The notes beneath the pieces are model-generated. The model saw nothing but the letters and a program-made list of their open reading frames with translations. It did no database searches and was not told where the DNA came from. From a virus, in IMG/VR virus record IMGVR_UViG_3300043803_000016, positions 1-22,889 of that record: DNA of 22,889 bases, one strand, 5' to 3'. Position 1 is the first letter of the stretch, and the number at the start of each line of letters is the position of its first letter. This document shows, piece after piece, positions 14,863 through 22,645 of this stretch. The translations under genes were made by a program, and so were the position numbers.

Positions 14863-14871
14863 TTAATGCTC

Positions 14872-15633
14872 CTATGCGGCTATTTGCCATGTTTCGCTAT
14901 TATCCGCAATTGCAGTCCAAGTTTCACTGCTGTCAGCAATTGCATCCCATGTTTCTGATGTGTCTGTGATCGGTGTCCAAGTCTCTGAATTGTCAGAGAT
15001 TGCATTCCATGTTTCTGCCGTGTCAGACTCTGCCACCCATTTTAGATTGCCATCGACAGTCATAGATGACTGGCAAGTGAAATTGATTGGCGTGCTTTGT
15101 CTTCTCTGGCCGTTAATTGTCATGCCAGATTCGGCTGCAATCAGCACTGATCCGCGCAGCACCACCTTGGTGGCCACAGTCATCACACCAAAGTCTTCAA
15201 TCAGGATTTGAATCAGTGGGACCCTGATGGCCGCCACCGCCATGGTGCTGACATCGACTGAGGCAAATGCCCCAATTGCCACTCGCCTGGCTGCAAAGCT
15301 GGCGCTAGAGCTTGCCGCAAGTGTCGATGCACCTATGGCATACCGCACCGCATTGGCGGCCATGGTGCTGGCGCTTGTGGCCGTGGCCGCGCCAATGGCA
15401 ATGCGCTGTGCAGCAACTGTGGCAGTGCTAGAGGCTGAAACCGAGAATGATGCTGTCTTGACTACATTGGCGCTGACTGTCTCTGTGCTAGAGGCAGAAA
15501 CAGAAAACGCGCCTATGCAGACGCGCTGTCCATTGATTGCAGCCGTGCTGGTGGCTGCAAGGGTAACTGCTCCAAGGCTTACGCCATAGGAATAATTCCC
15601 TTGTCCATACGGGCCAAGACCATAGGCTGCCAT
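14872..15633 (-). CDS. Repeat-built tail protein: 20-residue beta repeats and 10-residue ETW repeats
   Basis: 253 residues. N terminus YGLGPYGQGNYSYG (residues 4-17) is a Gly/Tyr motif seen at the start of some phage tail proteins. Residues 29 to about 190 consist of about eight 20-residue units, each starting ST or SS, with hydrophobic positions and a V-A-I-G-A core (for example STATVAAQRIAIGAATATSA). Residues 207-253 consist of five units of the type ETWxAIxDxS, the last cut short. No enzyme motif. A stacked beta-solenoid or fibre is the likely shape (inference). It lies between a small tail protein and the tail fibre, so it may be a tail spike, linker or fibre adaptor. Confidence 0.65.
   Translation of the reverse strand: MAAYGLGPYGQGNYSYGVSLGAVTLAATSTAAINGQRVCIGAFSVSASSTETVSANVVKTASFSVSASSTATVAAQRIAIGAATATSASTMAANAVRYAIGASTLAASSSASFAARRVAIGAFASVDVSTMAVAAIRVPLIQILIEDFGVMTVATKVVLRGSVLIAAESGMTINGQRRQSTPINFTCQSSMTVDGNLKWVAESDTAETWNAISDNSETWTPITDTSETWDAIADSSETWTAIADNSETWQIAA
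14875..15015 (-). repeat. Five 30-base tandem repeats encoding ETW units
   Basis: Each unit encodes ETW, two residues, Ile, one residue, Asp, one residue, Ser; the fifth ends early as ETWQIAA before the stop. The DNA copies are diverged at wobble positions but keep the 30-base period. An older, degraded copy (WVAESDTA) precedes them. Confidence 0.85.
15070..15549 (-). repeat. About eight 60-base repeats encoding 20-residue beta units
   Basis: Units begin with ST, SS or a variant every 20 residues and share a hydrophobic V-A-I-G-A/F core. Five units are clear; the later three are degraded. Confidence 0.75.
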
Positions 15634-15634
15634 G

Positions 15635-16033
15635 TCATGTCAATGTGACATCAAGGTCGCCAGCTGGGATGCGCAGCACATCGCCATCATTGATGGTGCG
15701 TGCAGTTGTGAGCGCTGCCCAGGCTAAAAGATTGCCGCCAGTGCTTGCATCAAAGATGCCGGCCCAGCCAATTGATCCCCAGTTACCGCCAGAGGCAGCC
15801 GCAAACTCGATGGCCGCTGCGTTTGTTGCGTTTGTGGGGCTTGTGCCGGAGACAGTGATCGTGCCAGTCACCACTCGCGCATAGGCGCTGCCAGACACCT
15901 CAGTGCCGCCACCAGTGTCGCTCGGTGCAGCCGTGAAGAGGCCAACATACCAAGCCGTGGGGCGCGTGACAGAGCCTGTGGTCAGCAAGTAAGTTAAAAC
16001 TAGATTTTCGGTGTAGTCGGTAAAAGATGACAT
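15635..16033 (-). CDS. Small phage tail protein, 132 residues
   Basis: ATG 16033 follows AAGGACTG. The N-terminal helix (SFTDYTENLVLTYLLTTGSV) leads into beta-rich sequence with TAWYVGLFTAAPSDTGGGTE (about 26-45), AYARVVTGTITVSG and NWGSIGWAGIFDASTGGNLL. The YVGLFTAAPSDTGGGTE segment is characteristic of small tail or decoration proteins of many phages, usually called tail fibre protein without proof. Located between the head-tail adaptor and the repeat protein, which fits a neck or tail component. Confidence 0.65.
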   Translation of the reverse strand: MSSFTDYTENLVLTYLLTTGSVTRPTAWYVGLFTAAPSDTGGGTEVSGSAYARVVTGTITVSGTSPTNATNAAAIEFAAASGGNWGSIGWAGIFDASTGGNLLAWAALTTARTINDGDVLRIPAGDLDVTLT

Positions 16034-16041
16034 ATCAGTCC

Positions 16042-16665
16042 TTATCCAAAAGTCTTCGCACGGGTCAGCAATGCACCACCAGAAGATGCACTTCGATCAT
16101 CGGCAGTTTGTGAATCATTCAAGGCTCGCTCATAGAGTGTCGCCCACACTTGGATTCTCGCATCATCTTGCAAGTATGGTGCAGCCTGTAATAGCGCACC
16201 ATACAGATAAATGTCGGGGTTTGATGTCAAAAGCCAATTAGTCGTGTTGCTAGTTGATAACTTTGACAACTTTGCGTAATAGGTCAGCTCAGTGGTGTAG
16301 TTTGCATCTGGTGTTGGGACAATCCTAAACTGGCCACCAACAATGCCAAAGAATTTGGGCTTGCCGCTGGCCGTGTACTTGGTCATCTCATTGTCCAAGG
16401 CATCAATGCTTAAAAACTGCAATGGTGTTTGGGGGTTTGTGCTTGTGAGCTTGAGGGATTTGGTCTCCAAAAAGTCAGCAGGCACAGCGCCATATTGCGC
16501 ATCAAAAGACGCATTGGCCCTGACGATCATCTGCCTGGTGCGCAGTGTTCGCTCTATTTGTGCCTCGGCCAAAGAGATAAAGTCAGGAATGACAGCAGTC
16601 AGGTCGGCTCGGTTGAGCCAGTCACCAATGGATGTCTTTAATTCCGCGTATGTAGTCAGTGCCAT
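16042..16665 (-). CDS. Head-tail adaptor-like protein (P22 gp4 / SU10 adaptor type), 207 residues
   Basis: I chose ATG 16665, in a TAATG junction with the upstream glycosyltransferase, rather than an upstream start at 16704 that would overlap it. The product begins ALTTYAELKTSIGDWLNRAD, then DLTAVIPDFISLAEAQIERT (about residues 18-37). This helical start followed by a beta middle (ASFDAQYGAVPADFLETKSL) and a helical end (DIYLYGALLQAAPYLQDDAR) is typical of adaptor proteins that bind under the portal in short-tailed phages. Position after portal and capsid supports the role. Call is from pattern and order, not a catalytic motif. Confidence 0.7.
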   Translation of the reverse strand: MALTTYAELKTSIGDWLNRADLTAVIPDFISLAEAQIERTLRTRQMIVRANASFDAQYGAVPADFLETKSLKLTSTNPQTPLQFLSIDALDNEMTKYTASGKPKFFGIVGGQFRIVPTPDANYTTELTYYAKLSKLSTSNTTNWLLTSNPDIYLYGALLQAAPYLQDDARIQVWATLYERALNDSQTADDRSASSGGALLTRAKTFG

Positions 16666-17315
16666 TATTGGGCCTCTTTTTCCATTTCCTCTTTCACAAT
16701 CCAAGTGTGTTCATGGCGAAATTCAAAAGTGCCAATGTGGCCAATTTCCTTTGAGACATCATGGTCGATGTAGACCTTGTAACCTAGCTCTTGAGCTTTC
16801 TTACAAAAAAACACATCCTCACCCATGTAGCCTCTGGTGGTCTGCCACGGCATATCAAACCATGGCTCACTCATGCCCTCAAACACCTCGCGCTTGATCA
16901 GCATTATGCCCGTTCCAATGCTTCCCACCTCTTCGATTCCAGTGGAATCTGGCATGGTGTAGACCGCCTGGCGCTTGCCGTTCTCATCATAGTTCTGGGC
17001 CGTTGGGCCGGTTGGCATTCTGCGTCTGGCACAGTTGGCAGCCACAATCTCTTTGTCGTGCTTCAAGAGCCGCTGGACCATGTCCTGTGGGAATGTCATG
17101 TCCGAGTCAATGAAGAGAATGTGTGTGCAGCCTTCTTTCATGGCATCCAAGCAAAGGTCAGCCCTTTGGTTTTGGATGATCGTGCCTTGCATCAATTTCA
17201 GACTGATAGCGTCTGTGGTGTTGAGTGTGTGATAGGCCACCATGTTTACTAAACAATATGTGTAGTTGGTGTGGACCTGATCACGGGCCGGTGTGCATAC
17301 AGCAATGTAGTTCAT
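16665..17315 (-). CDS. GT-A type glycosyltransferase within the head-gene cluster
   Basis: 216 residues. The fold signature is a GT-A nucleotide-sugar binding domain: HILFIDSDMTFP (about 65-76) with the DxD motif Asp70-Ser71-Asp72 that binds metal and the sugar nucleotide; then a GSIGTGIMLIKREVFEGM strand; then GYMGEDVFFCKKAQELGYKV (162-181) with a family-2-like acidic residue; then HDVSKEIGHIGT. No signal or membrane segment. It transfers a sugar, acceptor unknown. Its place between the capsid and adaptor genes, read in the same late operon and coupled by ATGA and TAATG overlaps, suggests it modifies a virion protein or a host glycan late in infection (inference). Confidence 0.8.
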   Translation of the reverse strand: MNYIAVCTPARDQVHTNYTYCLVNMVAYHTLNTTDAISLKLMQGTIIQNQRADLCLDAMKEGCTHILFIDSDMTFPQDMVQRLLKHDKEIVAANCARRRMPTGPTAQNYDENGKRQAVYTMPDSTGIEEVGSIGTGIMLIKREVFEGMSEPWFDMPWQTTRGYMGEDVFFCKKAQELGYKVYIDHDVSKEIGHIGTFEFRHEHTWIVKEEMEKEAQ

Positions 17316-17629
17316 ACTTTCCCAGGGCGAGTTCTAAAAAATTGATTTTCGCTTGAGTTTAACCAGCGTTTCATGTACTCCTGGTCATCGATCTTGCCCT
17401 CGGCCTTCATCTTGTAATAAAGGGATTCGGGGATGGATGCCACCAAGTGCCACTCACCGGTCCAGTTGGCTTTCTCGTCTACAGCGTTATAGATGGCCTT
17501 GTTGGCCTCGATAACGGCAGTCACATCTTGTTGGGTCTCAATGGTCACATCGCCAGTCTCTGGGTTTTCATGCCAGATTCGTTTGATGCCTTGTTCTTTG
17601 TTTTCGCTAAATAGTCTTTTGTGAATCAT
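17312..17629 (-). CDS. Hypothetical protein between capsid and glycosyltransferase genes
   Basis: 105 residues from ATG 17629. A TTG at 17647 would lie in the loop of the preceding terminator hairpin and is unlikely. The product starts IHKRLFSENKEQGIKRIWHE, includes the ETGDVTIETQQDVTAVIEAN segment and ends with YMKRWLNSSENQFFRTRPGKV. It is soluble, with a beta N-terminal half and helices later. No Shine-Dalgarno of note. I recall similar unnamed small proteins beside capsid genes of aquatic phages. Function unknown. Confidence 0.6.
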   Translation of the reverse strand: MIHKRLFSENKEQGIKRIWHENPETGDVTIETQQDVTAVIEANKAIYNAVDEKANWTGEWHLVASIPESLYYKMKAEGKIDDQEYMKRWLNSSENQFFRTRPGKV

Positions 17630-17633
17630 CTTT

Positions 17634-17663
17634 AAAAAAAGGGCCAAGTTTCCCTGGCCCTTT
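17634..17663 (-). terminator. Intrinsic terminator after the major capsid gene
   Basis: Perfect 8-bp stem AAGGGCCA/TGGCCCTT with an 8-base loop, followed on the minus strand by seven T, starting 14 bases after the capsid stop codon. It should give strong capsid expression relative to downstream genes, which then depend on read-through. Confidence 0.9.
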
Positions 17664-17677
17664 CCGTTTACCTTCGA

Positions 17678-18640
17678 TTAAGAAGTGATCAAGTCAGCGG
17701 CCAAACCATGGGCCAGCTCAGAAGTCACCTTGTGACCCCACTCCACGATCAGCATACGCTTTTCAGCATCGCCAGTCTTGGCCAATTCGACTTGCTGGTA
17801 AGGGCGCAGCACAGTCATCTTGGCGTAGTCAGGATCGATCACCCATGCATCACGCTCACGCTGGAAGCGGTTTGCAATCACTTGCACATTGCCGAAATCA
17901 CTGACATAAATGTCAACGGCCCCGACCAATGTGGCAGGCTTTGCACCACCATCAATGTTGAAACGGCTTGAGGCAATACCAGAGAAGCCTGACACGCGCT
18001 GCTTGTTAACAGGACCGCACATCAAAATCTTAGGTGTACCACCTTGTGTCCACACTTTCTGAATCACATTCTTGAGAATGGTTTCAGTGAATGTGCGCAC
18101 ATTGCCATCTGTACGGGCGCTGTTTGGCAGCGTTGTATAAGATGGATCAGTACCATTGGTCTGCTTGTCTGTGTTCGTCTTGATAAACGCACCCAAAGAA
18201 GCAGTCACACGGGCAGTTGTCGAGTCACCAGCGACAGCAATGCCGCCATTGAGCATGACAAATTCTTGGTCTCTTTTTAGCTCGCTCGCCCTTTTAGAAA
18301 TTTGGTAGGCTAATTCTGAGCGCCTGCCTGCCTTGTTGACCACTTCTTCAGTGGCTGACAAGATGATTGTCTTGCGTGAAATCTGCGCATAGTTTTGCAT
18401 ACGCACAGTTGCAGTCACAGCGTCAAACGATGCGACATCGTCACCCTCAAGCTGTGCATTGGCAGCGGCTGCGGCCAATGTATCAGTCTGATACTCGAAC
18501 AAAGCATTGGACACGTTTTCACGGCCAATGTTGCTCATGTAAGGGGTTTCTTCGGGTGCAATATTTGTGATGATATTGCTCAAGTCTTCGCGGATGCCCT
18601 TGGCTGAGTAGCTCAAGAACGTGTTACTTACGATCGCCAT
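17678..18640 (-). CDS. Major capsid protein, SU10/DUF5309 type (HK97 fold)
   Basis: 320 residues, normal for the family. ATG 18640 has GAGGAAAT at ideal spacing, the best ribosome site in the region, as expected of the most abundant virion protein. Family segments: NTFLSYSAKGIREDLSNIIT (6-25), IAPEETPYMSNIG (27-39), NYAQISRKTIILSATEEVVN, ELAYQISKRASELKRDQEFV, the central LKNVIQKVWTQGGTPKILMC, and the end TGDAEKRMLIVEWGHKVTSE. The RDQEFVMLNG and WGHKV segments are typical of SU10-like capsids. Scaffold gene upstream and terminator downstream complete the usual context. Confidence 0.9.
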   Translation of the reverse strand: MAIVSNTFLSYSAKGIREDLSNIITNIAPEETPYMSNIGRENVSNALFEYQTDTLAAAAANAQLEGDDVASFDAVTATVRMQNYAQISRKTIILSATEEVVNKAGRRSELAYQISKRASELKRDQEFVMLNGGIAVAGDSTTARVTASLGAFIKTNTDKQTNGTDPSYTTLPNSARTDGNVRTFTETILKNVIQKVWTQGGTPKILMCGPVNKQRVSGFSGIASSRFNIDGGAKPATLVGAVDIYVSDFGNVQVIANRFQRERDAWVIDPDYAKMTVLRPYQQVELAKTGDAEKRMLIVEWGHKVTSELAHGLAADLITS

Positions 18641-18647
18641 AATTTCC

Positions 18648-19628
18648 TCATTTCAATAAGAGTTCAATTGCAGAAGCCGCATCATCGATGCGACCAGTTT
18701 TAGCAAGACGCTGCTTTGCTCGCATACTCTCAGTTGTTGTCGAAACCCGACCAGCTGCACCAGGCTTGGCTGTTCGTGGGCCATTGTTCACCACAGGCTT
18801 AATGCCTTGGCGTTTACTTACCATCTGGTCAAACAGTGCTGCTTTGCGCAGCAGTAAAACCAGGCGGTGGTCGTAAACGCTCTTCAAGTCTTCATCGGTA
18901 AAGCCTGCTGCCTTCGCAGACTCAATCACCAGCGCCTTCTCGGCCTTTGCCTTCTTGGGGTCTTTCCAATCGGGCAAGGCTGCCAATAGAGCTTCTTGCT
19001 GGCTGGCAAGTTGGGCTTCCATGGCGCGCTGCTGTTCATGCTGGGCCACTTGAGAGAGTCGTTGCTGTTCGGACTGAATAGCACCTAATTTCTCTTGTCG
19101 CTCCCGCATGACTTCCTTTTGCCTCACCCATTCGATAGGGTCCTCGTGATAGAGGCGCTCCAAATCGACTTGAGGCTCTGAAGACTGAAGTTGGGCTTGC
19201 AATGCTCCCAACAATTGAGCGTATTGCTCACGCTCGGCCCGTACTGCATACGTCTCTGCCTCGGCTTGCTTTCGCACCTCGGCAATCTGCTGCGTTTTAC
19301 GGGTGTAGTCCTGAGTCCTGGAGTAGCCCTTCTGGAGTTCGTCTAGCGTGACAGAAACTTCCTTGCCGTCAACTTTGACAGTGAAAGTCTGTGGCTGTTC
19401 GCCCTCTTCTTGCTCTTCCTCTTCTTCGGACTGTTCCTCTGAAGTCTCTTCATCTAGCGCGTCTTCCACACCAGAGTCATCCTCTCCAGAGGCCGCTGTC
19501 TCGGTGTCCTCTTCGGACTCCTCGACTGGCTGCGTCTCATCAAGTTCTGCTTGTCCCTGTTCGGGGGCTAACATTGCTGAGATAGCACTGGCCGCATCGG
19601 CCACATTCATTGCTTGTATTTCTGCCAT
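18648..19628 (-). CDS. Scaffolding protein
   Basis: 326 residues. Guides capsid assembly and leaves the head before packaging. The N-terminal part (28-78) is strongly acidic, with runs of Glu and Ser; then TFTVKVDGKEVSVTLDELQK and GYSRTQDYTRKTQQIAE (about 81-117), a segment recurrent in phage scaffolds; then a long Gln/Glu/Ala-rich coiled coil to about 235; and a basic C terminus (TESMRAKQRLAKTGRIDDAA), which in other scaffolds binds the capsid protein. No catalytic motif. Its place directly upstream of the capsid gene agrees. Confidence 0.85.
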   Translation of the reverse strand: MAEIQAMNVADAASAISAMLAPEQGQAELDETQPVEESEEDTETAASGEDDSGVEDALDEETSEEQSEEEEEQEEGEQPQTFTVKVDGKEVSVTLDELQKGYSRTQDYTRKTQQIAEVRKQAEAETYAVRAEREQYAQLLGALQAQLQSSEPQVDLERLYHEDPIEWVRQKEVMRERQEKLGAIQSEQQRLSQVAQHEQQRAMEAQLASQQEALLAALPDWKDPKKAKAEKALVIESAKAAGFTDEDLKSVYDHRLVLLLRKAALFDQMVSKRQGIKPVVNNGPRTAKPGAAGRVSTTTESMRAKQRLAKTGRIDDAASAIELLLK

Positions 19629-19637
19629 AGTATTTTC

Positions 19638-19901
19638 TTAAATTAGATTTTTCTGTGATTTGCTGATAGCGTTCTGTGCAATTTTTCCGTTGTCCATCAT
19701 CTTGATCAACTCTTGTCTTAGGCCGTCAATGGCCTGCAACATACACCACGCTGTCTCGCGCCTCGCAGACTCTTCGGGTTTCGATGATCGAAATGCCCAA
19801 AGTTGGTCGTTTTCCAATTTTGCAATTGCAGTGTTGAGGGTTTCATCCTCTAGCAGCTGCTTGGCCTTTCGGCCTTTATTTACCTGGTCTTCGTTTGTCA
19901 C
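19638..19901 (-). CDS. Small hypothetical protein between portal and scaffold
   Basis: 87 residues, starting at GTG 19901 immediately after the portal TAA, with GGAATGG a few bases before. Fully hydrophilic and helical (QVNKGRKAKQLLEDETLNTA, then KLENDQLWAFRSSKPEESAR, then ETAWCMLQAIDGLRQELIKM), probably a small coiled-coil dimer. Genes of this size and type at the portal/scaffold junction recur in short-tailed phages without known function. Confidence 0.65.
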   Translation of the reverse strand: MTNEDQVNKGRKAKQLLEDETLNTAIAKLENDQLWAFRSSKPEESARRETAWCMLQAIDGLRQELIKMMDNGKIAQNAISKSQKNLI

Positions 19902-22115
19902 TTACTGTGCCATTCCTTGAAAGGTTGATGGGGGCATCATCTCAGGCGCTGGTGGCTGCGGCTGGGACACAAACTGTGCCGCCTGCTGCTGGGCCAAGAG
20001 CGCCTGCTGACGCATTGCTTCACGATCAATACTTTGTGCCGCATCAATTTCGGCTGTAGAAATCTGTGACTTGTACTTTAGCTCAATTTCGTACTTTTTG
20101 AGATACAAATCTTGAGCCATTTTGTCGCGGTTTAAATCGTCATCCATGATCATCTGCTGGCGCTTGAGTTCAAGCTCGGCTGCTTTCTTTTGGATGTCGG
20201 CCTTGATGGACTCGGCCTGCACTTGGGCCAGCACCTCTTCGGGTGATGGTTTTGGTGTTGGTGTTGGCGGCTGGTAGTCAGCAGGGATATTCTGGAAAAA
20301 GCTCGTTGAATCTTTGAACCCAGATAACTCTACGATTTTGCGCAGGGTATTACTGAATTGCTGTGGCGTGACTAATGGATTGGTTGGGCCAAGCTGCTGC
20401 AAGATTTGCTCTTGCTTGGACATGATCATCATCAGCGCTTGCAGTTTCTCATTGGTGTCGCCATTGCCCAAGGCAATATTGATGTTGGCATCCATCGACA
20501 CATCCCAGAACCTTGGATCGATCTGCACCCACTCATTGCGCATTCGCACCATTCGGGCTTTGTCCTGGTGCGTTGTGGCCAAGAACAAAATGCCCTTGAA
20601 TAGCTTTTTCATGCCTTCAGCCAGAATGCGTGCTGTGAGTTCAATCCGGCCTTGGCTGGCATTGATCGTTGCATTCACAGCTGCTTTAGTGCTTGACTGC
20701 AATGCGTCAGCATTCAGTCCCATGGCGGCCTTGCTCATGCCGGTGCGATCTTCTTTGATCTGGTCCATGTATTCCATCATCGGGAATGCGGCCTGACCCA
20801 CAAACGGGGTTGTCAGGGGTTGGACCATGCCAGGCGCTCTCATGCGAATGATTGCACCAGTCTCATTGTTCAAGACATCATCGATGTTGACTTGGCCTTC
20901 GACCACCGCTGTGCGAGGGTGAATTGACTGGGCCAGACTGTCTAGCGTGTTTCGGAGTATTTCCGACTTGATCTCTTGCAAGTCGCGGGTAATGTCAAAA
21001 ATCGACATAGCCTCAAGTGGGCTTGTGTGTGGCTCTGGGTCACAGGGAAAGTCAGCAAATGGAATGTAGCTGGCCGGCAGATTGCGCACCACCTTATAAC
21101 CACCACCCATGCAGCAGACCTTGCGCAGCTCTGCAATGCCATCATTGTCAAAGTCCACACGGGAATAAGCCTCGATGTACAGCACTCTGCGCATCATCGG
21201 GTTGGCAGCGTCATTTGTTCCAAATGTGGTGGACAGTGGCTGACGCGCTAAATACTCGTCATTGCTATCCAAGTCTGTCGTTGACAGATTCTCTTCAATC
21301 TCATCTTGGTCATAGCCCATGGCCAACAAGTCAGCCATGGTGGCCATTTGCCGGTGGGCAATGATGGTCGAATCGTCAAACGATCTGGCGCGTCTGTCCA
21401 GCAATAACTCCTCTGGTGGCACGGCCATGATCCTGATCCGGCCATCCTTTGTGATGCGCTTGATTTGCACATCATGGACCATGGCGGGTGGGGCCATAAC
21501 CGGCTGGCCAGTCATTGGGTCCACAGTGCTGATCTGCATTTCATCAATGCTTGGGTCAGGGTAAGACGTAATGATCTTGACCTCGCCACCAGGCTCTTGC
21601 ATTAGCATCTCTAGGGTCTGGTCATCGAGGCCGGTGTACTCTTCAATCCGGACCTTCTCCTCATCTTCCCACCAGAATTTGGCTATGCCGCATTTCCTGA
21701 CCAGGGCATCTTTAAAGATGGCATAACTGGTCAAAAACCCGTTGTTGTCGTTCTGGAAAACATAGTTTGCGTAGTCGGTCGCCTGCTGGGCCATCTTCAC
21801 ATCTTCTGGTCCACGGGGGGCAAACTCGACCACATTCTCAGAATTAAAGAAAACCCGCATCAGGCTTGGCAGCATGGCCGAGACAGTGTCCCGCACCTCC
21901 ATGGCCACCACCTTGCTGTTGCCTTCGACCTCATTGCCGAATAAATCACCGCGATAGTATTCAGTCCCCTTGGCGCGTGTGGGTGACAGATCACTGTCAA
22001 CATAGCTGATGGCATCGGTCAGGTCTTGCGTGATGATGCTTTGCAGTTCCATGTCATCCATTGGCTCGGTGGCTGCAATGTCGGTGGATAAATTTTCGGT
22101 GATATTTTCAATCAT
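19902..22115 (-). CDS. Portal protein, P22-like
   Basis: 737 residues, in the range of P22-type portals (about 700-725). Forms the dodecameric ring at one head vertex through which DNA is packaged and ejected. Family-type segments: ISYVDSDLSPTRAKGTEYYR near 37-56, VVAMEVRDTVSAMLPSLMRV (68-87), the FKDALVRKCGIAKFWW helix/strand, a middle with DNDGIAELRKVCCMG and FADFPCDPEPH, and GMSKAAMGLNADALQSSTKA. The C-terminal 150 residues are a long Gln/Lys/Ala-rich helix, like the barrel of P22 portal. ATG 22115 has AAAGGTC upstream and overlaps the methyltransferase stop by ATGA. Confidence 0.88.
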   Translation of the reverse strand: MIENITENLSTDIAATEPMDDMELQSIITQDLTDAISYVDSDLSPTRAKGTEYYRGDLFGNEVEGNSKVVAMEVRDTVSAMLPSLMRVFFNSENVVEFAPRGPEDVKMAQQATDYANYVFQNDNNGFLTSYAIFKDALVRKCGIAKFWWEDEEKVRIEEYTGLDDQTLEMLMQEPGGEVKIITSYPDPSIDEMQISTVDPMTGQPVMAPPAMVHDVQIKRITKDGRIRIMAVPPEELLLDRRARSFDDSTIIAHRQMATMADLLAMGYDQDEIEENLSTTDLDSNDEYLARQPLSTTFGTNDAANPMMRRVLYIEAYSRVDFDNDGIAELRKVCCMGGGYKVVRNLPASYIPFADFPCDPEPHTSPLEAMSIFDITRDLQEIKSEILRNTLDSLAQSIHPRTAVVEGQVNIDDVLNNETGAIIRMRAPGMVQPLTTPFVGQAAFPMMEYMDQIKEDRTGMSKAAMGLNADALQSSTKAAVNATINASQGRIELTARILAEGMKKLFKGILFLATTHQDKARMVRMRNEWVQIDPRFWDVSMDANINIALGNGDTNEKLQALMMIMSKQEQILQQLGPTNPLVTPQQFSNTLRKIVELSGFKDSTSFFQNIPADYQPPTPTPKPSPEEVLAQVQAESIKADIQKKAAELELKRQQMIMDDDLNRDKMAQDLYLKKYEIELKYKSQISTAEIDAAQSIDREAMRQQALLAQQQAAQFVSQPQPPAPEMMPPSTFQGMAQ

Positions 22116-22645
22116 GGCTTGACCTTTGTAAGAACCACATACATGGAGTCCACAGCCCTTGGCGTGCGGATAATTTCGTCTTGTGGCAATTCTAGTGCTT
22201 CTCCCACCTTTGAGAGACGCATTTCCAGTGTTGTCAACTCAAACCGATCTGGCCACCCCAAGTACCAGTGCCAATCGGTGTAATACCGCCAAGAGTTCTC
22301 ATTGAATGCCCTGACATGGGTCGGGTCCTGCCAAGCGCCAAGGCTCAAGTCATATGGCACATGAATCCGCATCTGGCCGCCAACCCTTAAAAGCTCTTTG
22401 CAGTTGGTCATGGCATCGACCAAGTTGGGAATGTGTTCTAGCACATCATTGGCCACAATGGCCTCAAACATACCTGGCACGATCTCCAGCTGCCCAAACC
22501 TAGTCTTTAGCGTGTCGCCCCATTTCACTTTGCTGATATCGACCAGCCAGTCAGGATTCTTGCTGGCCTGTATATCTGCATTCAGATACTCAGCATTCCA
22601 GTCCTTGCCGGACCCTAGATTAAGAATCAAACCAGGCACTCGCAT
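22112..22645 (-). CDS. Class I SAM-dependent methyltransferase
   Basis: 177 residues from ATG 22645. The frame is open further upstream to 22726 but there overlaps the neighbouring gene heavily. Motif I LILNLGSGKDWN (about 6-17) with the Gly-x-Gly SAM loop; then LNADI (22-26); then FEAIVANDVLEHIPNLVDAM (motif post-II/III type); and the GGQMRIHVPYDLS strand. No membrane segment. The acceptor is unknown. Small enzymes of this type often act on sugars or on other small molecules, and the neighbouring glycosyltransferase-like gene makes a sugar O-methylation plausible (inference). Overlaps the portal start by ATGA. Confidence 0.8.
   Translation of the reverse strand: MRVPGLILNLGSGKDWNAEYLNADIQASKNPDWLVDISKVKWGDTLKTRFGQLEIVPGMFEAIVANDVLEHIPNLVDAMTNCKELLRVGGQMRIHVPYDLSLGAWQDPTHVRAFNENSWRYYTDWHWYLGWPDRFELTTLEMRLSKVGEALELPQDEIIRTPRAVDSMYVVLTKVKP

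Noticed and set aside
14384-14866. 160-codon plus-strand frame opposite the tail fibre
   Set aside because: Low-complexity Pro/Val-rich shadow of the fibre repeats, with no recognisable domain.
13060-15633. Diversity-generating retroelement or variable repeat near the fibre
   Set aside because: No reverse transcriptase and no template/variable repeat pair seen in the window.
16343-16897. 184-codon plus-strand frame across the adaptor and glycosyltransferase genes
   Set aside because: Spans two well-supported opposite-strand genes and looks like random sequence.
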